Counted from the stretch's first letter, positions 1 to 7,464 are shown. The stretch is 9,613 nucleotides of DNA from Candidatus Poribacteria bacterium (GCA_009842375.1 VYFM01000462.1:1-9613), one strand, 5' to 3'. The notes: a model not told the origin generated them from the sequence alone. Numbers and translations: made by a program.

Positions 1-422
1 ATAATATGGTGGAGTAAAAAAACTGTTCTTTGTATAGCGGTTTGTTTAGCATTATCAATCCAGTTGAACATTTTGAGATCAACAAATGTTTCTTCCGCAT
101 CAACCACTACAACAGATTTTCTAACCGCGGATATGTATCCATGTTTATCAGAGTAGACAGTATAGAGACCTGCAGGAAGGTTATCTGCTTTATACTCACC
201 GTTCGTATCAGTTTTGACTGTGTATGTTTTGTTGTCTGATGCAATAATATTGATTTTAACGCCTTCTATTGTATTCTGTTCTGGGGTTTGGTCAGTAATT
301 CTACCTTGTATAGTTCCACCGTTCGCCGCGTTTTCTTCTGTAAAAGTGATGTATGCAAACATACTGAAATAAACTATTGCTATTAGCAGAAAACTGAAAC
401 GTGTGAAATTATTTAGTTGCAT
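1..422 (-). CDS. Secreted protein with carboxypeptidase regulatory-like domain, 5' part only
   Basis: My own translation of the minus strand from the ATG at 422-420 stays open for 140 codons to the window edge, so the C-terminus is missing. Residues 1-7 are polar with one Arg at 8, then a hydrophobic stretch at about 10-27 looks like a signal peptide or N-terminal anchor. Residues about 36-118 read as a carboxypeptidase regulatory-like (CarboxypepD_reg, transthyretin-like) beta-sandwich: GTIQGRITD opening, the TDTNGEYKADNLPAGLYTV core with its typical G-x-Y and L-P-x-G-x-Y pattern, then alternating Val-rich strands. Such domains are usually extracellular adhesion or substrate-binding modules placed N-terminal to other domains; what follows here is unknown. 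An AAGG at 431-434 lies 8 nt before the ATG and supports this start. The gap to the upstream gene is 84 nt and contains no visible terminator, so it may share its transcript or use its own promoter. Confidence 0.75.
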   Translation of the reverse strand, partial: MQLNNFTRFSFLLIAIVYFSMFAYITFTEENAANGGTIQGRITDQTPEQNTIEGVKINIIASDNKTYTVKTDTNGEYKADNLPAGLYTVYSDKHGYISAVRKSVVVVDAEETFVDLKMFNWIDNAKQTAIQRTVFLLHHI

Positions 423-481
423 TTTCAATGCCTTGTTTATTATTAAATCCTGATACAGACAAAACGTACAGTTGCTACCTA

Positions 482-503
482 TGGGTTACATCTGGGTTAC
501 ATC
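482..503. repeat. Perfect 11-bp tandem direct repeat
   Basis: TGGGTTACATC occurs twice head to tail (482-492 and 493-503), with no mismatch. It starts 3 nt beyond the stop codon of the propeller gene and lies about 60-80 nt upstream of the next gene's start. An 11-bp period puts the two copies on the same face of the helix, the arrangement used by OmpR/PhoB-type response regulators, but the sequence does not match a box I recognise. A simple slippage duplication is equally possible. The remaining bases 423-481 hold only an AT-rich stretch (TTTAATAAT on the minus strand at about 438-446) that could serve as a -10 element. Confidence 0.8.
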
Positions 504-506
504 CGC

Positions 507-1469
507 TCATTTCAACCTAATATTTTCATTTTGGATTGTGGCGAGACCTGTTTGCCATTCTTTATCTTTTTTGCCTGCGTAGAGCATGACATAGGTATCA
601 CCGATTTCGAGTATCTGTCCTGTTAAGACACCGTCATAATCAAATGCATCAGGGTTGTCAGATGGAGTGAAAACGGGATTATAGGGGTTCGGTTCGAATG
701 TTTTGAAATCTTGAGTTCGCACATGTCCGATTCTCCATACTTCTCCGTCAAACCCTCCATAAAGGATATGATAGTATTGTGGTCCTTTGAACAATTCAGT
801 TTCACGGACGGATTGACTGTCCCATGTTTCTCCGCTGCCAGTGAAAACCGGATTAGCAGGGTTTTTTGTTACCAATGCCGGATTGTCAGTGGATGCTGTG
901 GCATGACACATCGTCAATCCTTCTCCGAACGATTTCGTTGCCTTGCCAGTATAGGTGATGTGGATTGTATCGTTCTCCACCGCAACGGACGGATGCGTTG
1001 AACCGTATCGTTCGTGTTCGGTATCCGCAGGAATAACAGGTGTGTCTTGGACACGTTCCCATTTTCCTAAATCACCATCACTTACAAGCAGACCTGTTTG
1101 TTCAGGTGTTGTCTTTCCTTTACCCCGATAATACATGTAATACTTACCGTCATGAGGATTTAGGAACGGGAAAGGATACTCAACAGCTGCATTGTCAAAC
1201 CCATTTTCTAAAGGTTCAAGAATAGGATTGCGTGCATCTTGTGTGATGTCGGTGAGGTCACTGACCGGTGCTGTAGCGTGCATCATTATCCAACGGACAT
1301 CAATTTCACGTTTACACCAGATATAGTGCACCGTGTCATCAACGATGATAGCATGCGTTGCAGCTGCCCAAAAAGGAGGTGGTAGGGAAATAATTGGATT
1401 TCCTGACTCTATTCGTTTGAAGTTGGCGAATACCTCGAACGGTATAGCGTCTTTTTTCGCATTTACCAT
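507..1469 (-). CDS. Five-bladed beta-propeller protein, GH43/GH32/GH130-like glycosidase family
   Basis: The 320-residue product has no signal peptide or membrane segment, so it is probably cytoplasmic. Its clearest signature is a blade motif N/T-P-[IV]-[IFL] at residues 24, 81, 143, 206 and 264, that is every 57-63 residues. Several blades continue with a strand of the kind Y-x-x-Y-x-G-K (YMYYRGKGK at 111, IHITYTGKA at 169, YHILYGGFDG at 233, YVMLYAGKK at 293). Five such units in about 300 residues match the propeller of the GH32/43/62/68/117/130 group that acts on arabinoxylan, fructan or mannose oligosaccharides. Acidic residues that could be catalytic include D44/D45, E97 and E223/E225, but the first blade lacks a clear R-D-P-type Asp, so substrate and even activity are uncertain. 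AGAGG at 1476-1480 lies 6 nt before the ATG. It begins 43 nt after the 401-aa gene ends and is probably cotranscribed, though its role in the VWA cluster is not evident. It ends in TGA. Confidence 0.8.
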   Translation of the reverse strand: MVNAKKDAIPFEVFANFKRIESGNPIISLPPPFWAAATHAIIVDDTVHYIWCKREIDVRWIMMHATAPVSDLTDITQDARNPILEPLENGFDNAAVEYPFPFLNPHDGKYYMYYRGKGKTTPEQTGLLVSDGDLGKWERVQDTPVIPADTEHERYGSTHPSVAVENDTIHITYTGKATKSFGEGLTMCHATASTDNPALVTKNPANPVFTGSGETWDSQSVRETELFKGPQYYHILYGGFDGEVWRIGHVRTQDFKTFEPNPYNPVFTPSDNPDAFDYDGVLTGQILEIGDTYVMLYAGKKDKEWQTGLATIQNENIRLK

Positions 1470-1512
1470 TATTTTCCTCTGTTTTGCAGCTTCGCAGTGC
1501 GTTGTGTATCTA

Positions 1513-2718
1513 TTATTGACCTTCTAAAGTATTGAAATAAGCATCTAAGCCTTGTCGAAATTCTTCAGGTAAGACGCGTCCTGTTTTGCCTACGGCTTGT
1601 TTAGGTGAGCGTTTTTCAATAAATGCTGTACCTGAGTCATCACCGCCTCCAGCGAGTCTTAATGCGGAAACTATTGATGCTAAAGCACCTCCACCGCCCC
1701 CACCTGGTGAATCTCCTCCGCCACCGCCACCTGGCGTGTTTGGCATGCGTTTCGTTTCAAGCAAGATTTCAATGACTTCCGAGATAGCAGCAATAGCTTT
1801 GGGTCCGGTATCAGGCGTTGCCAGAATTGATTCTGCTTCCTCCATAACCTCAGCTGCCCGTGATACCTTTGCTTGTTGCTGTTGGATGAAAGGTTCAGCA
1901 GCAGTTGGTAATAGATTTATTTGTCTTGCTACTTCACGAGTATCCTCAGCGATTTCGTATTGTGTATCGCTTAATGTTGAACTTTTCTCAAAATACTTGT
2001 CGGAATTAAGCGCGTCCTTTGCTTGTTCGAGTTCGCGCGTTTCTTCGCGTAATTGGATTTCGCGATTGATGAGTCGTAATATCTCCACGACGATTTCAGG
2101 GGGTAGGTTCGGAAGGACGTTTAGTCCACCACCACCTCCTCCGCCTTCAGGCAATGGGTCTACCAATTGTTCTGCCCACCGATCTAATGTGTCTGCCCAG
2201 TATTCTGCTTCGATAGTAGATTGACCGACGAAATTCCTACTGATTGATCGGACGAGATCCCGCATCTGGTTTGCTACAGATGCATCTTCCATCTCGGCAA
2301 GCACACGTAGATAGTTCGCATTAGGACGACGATCAGCATAAGCTGCCATGTCTTGTATAATAGAGGTGACTTTAGTGGATTCAGCAGACTCGAGTTCTGC
2401 GATACGTTTTCGGGTTTCTCGGTTGTCTGTTCCTCTGTCTGAAAGTCCGAAACTACTTAGGTTGTTGAGATCAGCTGCAATGTCAATTTGCTTTCGTGAG
2501 GCAGCTTTCAAGCGTTTTACGAAAGTGCTGTTTTCAAAACCAACAAGTAACTTTTTCATCTCGTCTGATAGTGCAGCAAATGCATCCAATAATTCTTGTT
2601 GTACTTCTACTGCTTCCGAAACGAGTTCTTCTGCCTGTGGTATTTCGGGTTGTTCTTGTTCATCTTGGCCTTGGTCGTTTCTACCACTTCCCATAAGCAT
2701 GGTATCAGGAATGCCCAT
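1513..2718 (-). CDS. Helical Gly-tract protein; likely C-terminal half of the DUF4175-like protein
   Basis: This 401-residue product has no signal peptide and no membrane segment. Residues about 25-180 and 205-325 are charged and helical, likely coiled coil (EELVSEAVEVQQELLDAF, EIQLREETRELEQAKDALN), separated by a Gly tract at 192-198. Two more Gly tracts at 330-335 and 339-344 precede a short tail ending in VLPEEFRQGLDAYFNTLE (382-399). As I recall, an LPxxF/YRxxxxxYFxxL motif is typical of the extreme C-terminus of long DUF4175-like proteins in Planctomycetes and relatives. The ORF is in the same frame as the upstream gene, separated by a TGA and five codons. The given ATG is the first of three close Met codons (residues 1, 7 and 9). 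GGAGGA abuts it with no usable spacing, and from the other two it lies about 19 and 25 nt away, so none has a normally placed ribosome site. The coding region is certain; whether it is a separate protein is doubtful (see the TGA feature). Confidence 0.75.
   Translation of the reverse strand: MGIPDTMLMGSGRNDQGQDEQEQPEIPQAEELVSEAVEVQQELLDAFAALSDEMKKLLVGFENSTFVKRLKAASRKQIDIAADLNNLSSFGLSDRGTDNRETRKRIAELESAESTKVTSIIQDMAAYADRRPNANYLRVLAEMEDASVANQMRDLVRSISRNFVGQSTIEAEYWADTLDRWAEQLVDPLPEGGGGGGGLNVLPNLPPEIVVEILRLINREIQLREETRELEQAKDALNSDKYFEKSSTLSDTQYEIAEDTREVARQINLLPTAAEPFIQQQQAKVSRAAEVMEEAESILATPDTGPKAIAAISEVIEILLETKRMPNTPGGGGGGDSPGGGGGGALASIVSALRLAGGGDDSGTAFIEKRSPKQAVGKTGRVLPEEFRQGLDAYFNTLEGQ
1687..1731 (-). 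repeat. Double poly-Gly tract (GGN triplet repeat)
   Basis: Minus-strand GGN codons encode two runs of six glycines (residues 330-335 and 339-344 of the 401-aa product) split by D-S-P. Codons are mixed (GGT, GGC, GGG, GGA), so this is a protein-level flexible linker more than a pure microsatellite, though slippage in units of three bases is plausible. Confidence 0.85.
2125..2145 (-). repeat. Poly-Gly tract of seven residues
   Basis: Seven consecutive GGN codons encode residues 192-198 of the 401-aa product, after DPLPE and before a second predicted helical region. It is a linker of the same kind as the tract at 1687-1731. Confidence 0.85.
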
Positions 2719-2724
2719 TCCTCC
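2707..2724 (-). promoter_or_regulatory. Inverted repeat covering Shine-Dalgarno and start codon of the 401-aa gene
   Basis: On the minus strand AGGAATG (2722-2716) and CATTCCT (2713-2707) are perfect complements around a central GG. In RNA this would give at least a 6-bp stem with a GGGC tetraloop. The stem contains the ATG at 2718-2716 and four bases of the GGAGGA at 2724-2719. It starts 11 nt after the in-frame TGA. If it folds, it would hide the ribosome site until a ribosome translating the upstream gene opens it, which is a standard basis for translational coupling; a readthrough-promoting element is an alternative. The inverted repeat is directly visible; the function is inferred. Confidence 0.55.
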
Positions 2725-2733
2725 GATAGACTG

Positions 2734-2736
2734 TCA
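2734..2736 (-). other. In-frame TGA between two collinear ORFs
   Basis: The minus-strand codons run ACG TGA CAG TCT ATC GGA GGA ATG, so the 776-aa and 401-aa ORFs share one frame with only this stop between them. The next base after TGA is C, a context generally regarded as leaky. TGA also ends the 673-aa and the propeller genes, so genome-wide reassignment of TGA is unlikely. It may be a true stop, a nonsense mutation, a readthrough site or a sequencing error. Confidence 0.9.
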
Positions 2737-5064
2737 CGTTGGACCCGCATGTGGGTCATCAAATAGGTTGAATCCCGATTCAATATCTGAAAGACCTGGG
2801 AATGGATTTGCAATAGGAGGAGGACCTGCATTGTTGCCACCTTCTGGCGGTTTACTCCGATTCACACTCACAGAATCCGCATTTTCGTTAGGATCATCAG
2901 TTTTTTCTGTCTCATCCTCTGTAAGCGCAGATGGCACTTTGTTTTCAGGACCATACTTTTGGATATCGTCTTTCTTGCCACTTTGTTGCTCTCCAGAGTT
3001 TTGAGATTTACCAGATGATGCTTGACTTTGTTCATCTGAGGGATCAGAAGGTTTGCTGTCAGATTGATTCTCAGTTGTCTGCTTTTGGCTGTCGGAATTC
3101 TGTGAAGATGGATTTTGCTGACTGCTATCTGCTGACTGTTGATCACTTGGATTTGACTGCTGATCACTTGTTTGTCCAGGTGCTTCGGATGCTTGTGCCA
3201 GCAAATTGGCAACAGTAGGCATTTTCTTACTTGATATATCCTCTAACTTATCAAGCATTTCTGCCCACGATTTGAGTTGATCGGCATCAAATTCGCTGTT
3301 TTTTCCTGCTTCTTGCAGCAACTCTTCGCCGCTATCTATGAGGCTATCAAGTTTTGCTGCGTTGGCACGTTCTGCTGCAGCTTGTTTCTGTAGTTGTTTA
3401 CGTTGTGCTGGGTCATCAAGTGCTTCGGTGGGTAGATTTTGAAGTTCACGATTAGTTTGATGTAGTTGTAATTCCTTATCGTGGACATCCTTTGCTGCAC
3501 CTGACCAAAGCTGCATTTGTCCTATAAGCCATTTGTAGTGTTCTGCGGGATTGAGTACATGCAGAACGATTTGCGGTGAAAGGACACGTTCACGGTTGGG
3601 ATAATAATCTTCGGCATAGGCACGCACACGCAAACTTTGTGGTGGAATATTTTCTCTTTCAACTGAGAATGTCGCTGGGACATACAAGGATTCCGAATTC
3701 GGAGTTCCTGATGATACAGTTTTTTCACCGATGTCTGGTTGTGGGTTTTGGATAGGATTCTCTATGCCTTCCCATTCTAAACCGACTTTCTTCACCCCGA
3801 AGTCATCCTCTGCCTGAATCTCAAATGTAAGCACCTCTGTAGAAAGGACAACTTGATTATTCTTTAGTTTGGTTATAGCGACCGTTGGTTCAGCGTCATC
3901 TTGTACTTCAATTTGCAGTTTTTGCGGTTCACTTGCCTCAAGCCCATAACGATCTTTCCATGTCAACTGCATCTCTGTCGTCTTTTCAACTGAAATCGGT
4001 TCAGTTATTACGTTTGCACCTTCTACCTTTTGAGGACGATTATTTAACGTTGCTTCCGATAGTTCACGTGTAGTTGTTGCTTCTAAAGTGGCAGTGCTAC
4101 CTTTTACTAAGTTAACTATTCCACCTCGTACATCATCAATTCTCGGTTCTCCGCGTTGTAAATAATCGGGTAACTCAACGTTTGCGATAAGTTCTTTGAG
4201 TGCTGGACGCAATTTGGGTTCAACTGGGATGGAACGACGTGCATCTCCTACACGTAGATTGACTTTGCCATCTTCTGTTTGCGGTGGCAACTGGAATTCG
4301 TATGTTTCACCCTCGCGTTTTGCTTCTATAGGTTCTTGGTCTGCGTATCGTGCTTCTGCTGATTCGGGTTTCCATGGGGAACCATCTTTTAATTCTGCTT
4401 TAACATCAAAGGGTTCAGCATAAGCCACTACGCGAAGATCTGATTGACCTTCCAATTGTGCGAATGTATATCGTTCCACATTTCGCCATGGGGTAAGCCA
4501 ACGTGCTAAGGCGTTACGACTCGTTGCCGGAATGACAAGTGCCCCGACAATTACCAATAGTAATGGTAACCCGACAGCCAATGCCCATCGGCGATGTCTT
4601 GGATTCGGCACAGCAGTTGCAAGGTTGTGTTTTGCAACTTCTTCGTCAACTTGGCGCATAGCGGCTGCGACTAATGCAGGACTTGAAGATTGGTCAGATC
4701 TATTTGCTGCAAGTTCTACGATACCGAGTACGTGATCGCCAAAACGGGGAAACTTATGCTGCAATAATCGAGCGATTCCATCAAGTTGTCGATTTCGCCA
4801 TACCCAGTTATGGTATTTCAGTGGTAGGAAAATCACCATACCAACCATGCCAACGATTAGGATGAGTGCGCGCAGCAACGTGGGTGTATCAAACAGTCGG
4901 TCTAAGCCAAACACGATGAGATACGAAATGATAAGACCAAAGAGTGCTGCTAACGTGCCTTCGGCAAGTTTGATGATCCATACCCGTTTTCGGTATTGTT
5001 CCAGTGCTTTTTTTGTTCGCGGGGGTAGGTTTACCCCGTTATTTTGTGGATGTGTTTGGTTCAT
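2734..5064 (-). CDS. DUF4175-like membrane protein with Q/S-rich tail
   Basis: This is a 776-residue membrane protein. Hydrophobic segments lie at about 32-53, 63-82 and 160-179, the last after a helical amphipathic loop. Beyond them, residues about 195-505 are beta-rich, Ig-like sequence with an ELPDYLQRGEPRIDDVRG segment (297-314), an AEDDFGVKKVGLEW motif (418-431) and AEDYYPNR (484-491), all of which I associate with the DUF4175/TIGR02302-like family. A helical region at about 508-625 follows, then a Q/S/D-rich low-complexity tail (628-700) and a Pro/Gly-rich end. Three membrane segments would place the large domain on the opposite side from the N-terminus, probably the periplasm. AGGAGA at 5071-5076 lies 6 nt before the ATG, a good ribosome site. 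Relatives are often longer, with a coiled-coil and Gly-rich C-terminal part, which here appears as the next ORF in the same frame. Its molecular function is unknown; it is found with BatA/VWA and MoxR genes. Confidence 0.75.
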   Translation of the reverse strand: MNQTHPQNNGVNLPPRTKKALEQYRKRVWIIKLAEGTLAALFGLIISYLIVFGLDRLFDTPTLLRALILIVGMVGMVIFLPLKYHNWVWRNRQLDGIARLLQHKFPRFGDHVLGIVELAANRSDQSSSPALVAAAMRQVDEEVAKHNLATAVPNPRHRRWALAVGLPLLLVIVGALVIPATSRNALARWLTPWRNVERYTFAQLEGQSDLRVVAYAEPFDVKAELKDGSPWKPESAEARYADQEPIEAKREGETYEFQLPPQTEDGKVNLRVGDARRSIPVEPKLRPALKELIANVELPDYLQRGEPRIDDVRGGIVNLVKGSTATLEATTTRELSEATLNNRPQKVEGANVITEPISVEKTTEMQLTWKDRYGLEASEPQKLQIEVQDDAEPTVAITKLKNNQVVLSTEVLTFEIQAEDDFGVKKVGLEWEGIENPIQNPQPDIGEKTVSSGTPNSESLYVPATFSVERENIPPQSLRVRAYAEDYYPNRERVLSPQIVLHVLNPAEHYKWLIGQMQLWSGAAKDVHDKELQLHQTNRELQNLPTEALDDPAQRKQLQKQAAAERANAAKLDSLIDSGEELLQEAGKNSEFDADQLKSWAEMLDKLEDISSKKMPTVANLLAQASEAPGQTSDQQSNPSDQQSADSSQQNPSSQNSDSQKQTTENQSDSKPSDPSDEQSQASSGKSQNSGEQQSGKKDDIQKYGPENKVPSALTEDETEKTDDPNENADSVSVNRSKPPEGGNNAGPPPIANPFPGLSDIESGFNLFDDPHAGPT
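2965..3183 (-). repeat. Low-complexity Q/S/D-rich coding region with 21-bp near repeat
   Basis: The region encodes residues 628-700 of the DUF4175-like protein, almost entirely Q, S, D, N, P, K and E, and is probably disordered. Within it, GACTGTTGATCACTTG (3134-3149) and GACTGCTGATCACTTG (3155-3170) differ by one base and are offset by 21 bp, giving two SDQQS units seven residues apart. This points to growth by short duplications. Confidence 0.75.
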
Positions 5065-5220
5065 TAAGGTTCTCCTATGGCGTGCTGTTGGTTGTCAAAT
5101 TAATTTCTGCATCTCTTTCTTTAGCACTTCAATTAGAATTCCGTTTTTGCTAAGTTTGTTTAATTATACACTATTTCTGATTTAATTTGGCGTAATATTG
5201 TGGAATTTCCATACTTAAGT
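5065..5220 (-). promoter_or_regulatory. Intergenic gap with candidate internal promoter
   Basis: This AT-rich 156-nt gap separates the second VWA gene from the DUF4175-like gene, whereas the preceding gap in the cluster is 33 nt. On the minus strand a perfect TATAAT lies at 5168-5163, about 100 nt before the ATG, but no good -35 stands 16-18 nt before it. An 11-bp near-palindrome TGGAAATTCCA (5211-5201) and an ACTTAAGT palindrome (5213-5220) lie just after the preceding stop codon. No G/C-rich hairpin followed by a T run, as in an intrinsic terminator, is visible. The ribosome site is AGGAGA at 5071-5076. Confidence 0.35.
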
Positions 5221-7431
5221 TTATATCGTACCTGCCATCTTTCGTGCAACCCAGAATAGACCAAGAAGCAGTATAATCAATCCACCCCAAAATGGATTTG
5301 CCCAGATTCGTGTTCGTTTGACAATGGGTTCAGGTTCTGGTAGTGCTGCAAGATGGTCTAACAAAGTTCCTACCTCATCCACAGATACCATTTTCCCACC
5401 GGAAATATTAGCGATTTCGTTCAAGACATCAAAACGTGCTAAACGACCTTGTTGTTCCCGATTCAAGCCTTGCACTGATAGGTCCGTTTGAATGGAAGCA
5501 CCGGTTTCGCTACTACTGGCAACGAGACGGTAGGTGCCTGCTTCCTTTGGTGTGTATGTTCCAACGAATAGCCCCCAAGCGTCTTCTGTTCCCGGTTGCA
5601 GTCGAATTGTCTCCGTTTTACCTGAGGGTGCAATGGCTTGCACAATCACTGTGCCTCTATCCAATGGACCGCCGAAGTTGTCAATGACATTTGCATTTAA
5701 GGTTAGGACATCATCAACATGGGGACGGTCGGGTGAATAGAACAATCGTATTGTTTCACTTTGTGCCATCTGACGTCGGTATGCCATCCACCGTGCGACT
5801 TGGCTCCAGAAGCGGTAGTGGTATTTGTCTTCAACACCGTGCCGCCAACGCCATGCACTATCTGTTCCCATAAATAGTACTTTACCTGTACCGTAAGTCT
5901 TTGTAACGATGAGCGGTACCCGTCCGGAAACTGTGGCTGCCTGATCATGAACAGCTAAAGTTTCAGTACCTACCTTTGCTCTTTTGACACCAGCATACCA
6001 GTAAAATCCCGGCAATGTGCGCCATACCTCACTACTGTCAAGATCGGTATCACCGAGGCGCGTTAACAAACTACGCTGTCCGGGTTCAGTCAGTGCAAAA
6101 TATCCCTGAATACTTGAACCTACTCCATTCGGTTGAGCGGGATCTAACACGACAGGATAGAGGTCGGCAAGCGGACCAGTAGTCAGAGAATCTTGTCCTC
6201 CGGCGCGTCCTGGGAGAAAGACGATTCCTGCAGCTTGTGCACTGACGAGTTGACGTAAGTCTTGTGCTTGTTCTTCCGTCAATTGGTCTGGTGCTATACC
6301 TACATCTCCAAGAAACACTACGTCAAATTGACTCAGTTCTCTGGCATCGGGGAACCGTTTGATATAGCCGCGTCCTCCTCCAACTTGAGGTAGCTTAGGG
6401 TGAAAAAGGAGACAGGTTACATCAACACCAGCATCACGCTCTAAGGCATTGCGTAGGTATCGATATTCCCAACGTGGAAAGGATTCTATGACAAGGATTT
6501 TCAACTGCTCCTTCCGTATGGATATAGGGGCAGAAAGTTCGTTATTTTCGGGAATCAATTCCTGTATATCTTTCGCAATCCGTAGGGTTAGGTCGTAATC
6601 TCCTGTTTCTGTTGGTGTCCACGTCATGTTATCTTGTGCTTTCCCCATAGCGGGTACAGTGATAACTTTGCTAACTGTTGCCTCATTATTAATGTTTAGT
6701 GTGAGACTCACTTCCCGGTCTTGTCCCAAAGTATTGCGGACTACAAACGGGATGCGAAGTTGTTTTTTTGTTACGCCATAAGTTGGGGCATCCATACTAA
6801 CTAACTCTATGTCGGGTAATGGTATTTCACTACCGACTCCTACGGCGAAAATCGGTATCTCTTGCACGTGGTATCGGGTTGCAGCATCGTCCAAAGGTGA
6901 TTTGCCGACGTTCCAATCTCCATCCGAGACAAGCACTACACCGCGAAGGTTGCCGTGAGTTTCCAAAACATGTAATAGTCCGGCGTTTATATCTGTTGCT
7001 TCTTCCGCTGGGTCTAACAGTGAAGAGAACGGTTCGAAAACCACGTTGAGTTCAGTATCATCCTCTGGTTTCCAAACTTCTTCAGACATTAGTGGTAGGA
7101 TTGTTTCAGCACGGCTTTTGCGTTCGGCAATAGTGGCTTGCGCATCAAGAACATCCCGCGTTTTCATGCTATTGGATTGGTCCCAAAGCACAGCAAGTGT
7201 TGAACGTTGTTCTGGCGGTTGTGATTCCAACCATTCGGGTTGATTTAACGTGATAATCACAAGACAAATAAGCACAAAACGTAGTAACTCAAGCCATCCG
7301 ATTTGTTTACGGTAACCGCTCCGGTGCCATGCATACCAGCATAATACACCGGTTGCGATGATGATAATTATTCCCAAAATAATGACGGAACTGTTTGAAA
7401 AGAATTCAAGATAACCTTGTTGGTCTTGCAT
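5221..7431 (-). CDS. Membrane VWA protein with class I glutamine amidotransferase-like domain
   Basis: This is a 736-residue protein with membrane segments at about 16-34 and 47-62 and a C-terminal one at about 712-728. Residues 78-200 form a von Willebrand A domain with a complete metal site: D84-x-S86-x-S88 (DQSNS), T146 (in TDINAGL) and D170 (in LVSDGDWN). A beta-sandwich follows (about 205-305). Residues about 310-560 resemble a class I glutamine amidotransferase fold: KILVIESFPRWEYRYLRNAL, FDVVFLGDVG, AGIVFLPGRAGG and the closing YGTGKVLFMGTDSAWRWR, with YHYRFWSQVARWMAYR after it. At the nucleophile elbow I see GRAGG and no Cys, so it is probably non-catalytic. A second Ig-like part spans 561-655. 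The core presumably sits in the periplasm between membrane anchors. GGAG at 7444-7447 lies 12 nt before the ATG, a slightly long spacing. It starts 33 nt after the BatA-like gene, so the two are probably cotranscribed. Confidence 0.85.
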   Translation of the reverse strand: MQDQQGYLEFFSNSSVIILGIIIIIATGVLCWYAWHRSGYRKQIGWLELLRFVLICLVIITLNQPEWLESQPPEQRSTLAVLWDQSNSMKTRDVLDAQATIAERKSRAETILPLMSEEVWKPEDDTELNVVFEPFSSLLDPAEEATDINAGLLHVLETHGNLRGVVLVSDGDWNVGKSPLDDAATRYHVQEIPIFAVGVGSEIPLPDIELVSMDAPTYGVTKKQLRIPFVVRNTLGQDREVSLTLNINNEATVSKVITVPAMGKAQDNMTWTPTETGDYDLTLRIAKDIQELIPENNELSAPISIRKEQLKILVIESFPRWEYRYLRNALERDAGVDVTCLLFHPKLPQVGGGRGYIKRFPDARELSQFDVVFLGDVGIAPDQLTEEQAQDLRQLVSAQAAGIVFLPGRAGGQDSLTTGPLADLYPVVLDPAQPNGVGSSIQGYFALTEPGQRSLLTRLGDTDLDSSEVWRTLPGFYWYAGVKRAKVGTETLAVHDQAATVSGRVPLIVTKTYGTGKVLFMGTDSAWRWRHGVEDKYHYRFWSQVARWMAYRRQMAQSETIRLFYSPDRPHVDDVLTLNANVIDNFGGPLDRGTVIVQAIAPSGKTETIRLQPGTEDAWGLFVGTYTPKEAGTYRLVASSSETGASIQTDLSVQGLNREQQGRLARFDVLNEIANISGGKMVSVDEVGTLLDHLAALPEPEPIVKRTRIWANPFWGGLIILLLGLFWVARKMAGTI

Positions 7432-7464
7432 TTTTTATTTGGTCTCCGAAGTGTATTTTAATGT

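Noticed and set aside
423..506. Intrinsic terminator between the propeller gene and the secreted-protein gene
   Set aside because: No G/C-rich stem followed by a T run is present on the minus strand; only the 11-bp direct repeat and AT-rich sequence are seen.
1586..2224. Long plus-strand open frame opposite the 401-aa gene
   Set aside because: It is the antisense shadow of GGN and GAN codons (poly-Pro and Ser runs), with no domain or recognisable ribosome site. The minus-strand reading has coherent helical structure and a family-like tail.
2734..2736. Reassigned genetic code with TGA as a sense codon
   Set aside because: TGA also ends the 673-aa BatA-like gene and the propeller gene at sensible C-termini, and Trp is encoded normally by TGG throughout.
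2348..3004. Long plus-strand open frame spanning the junction of the two DUF4175-like ORFs
   Set aside because: It is Ser-rich antisense sequence with no recognisable family and is fully covered by minus-strand coding sequence.
3134..3170. 21-bp repeat as a possible regulatory or recombination site
   Set aside because: It lies inside a coding low-complexity region and is explained by repeated SDQQS codons.
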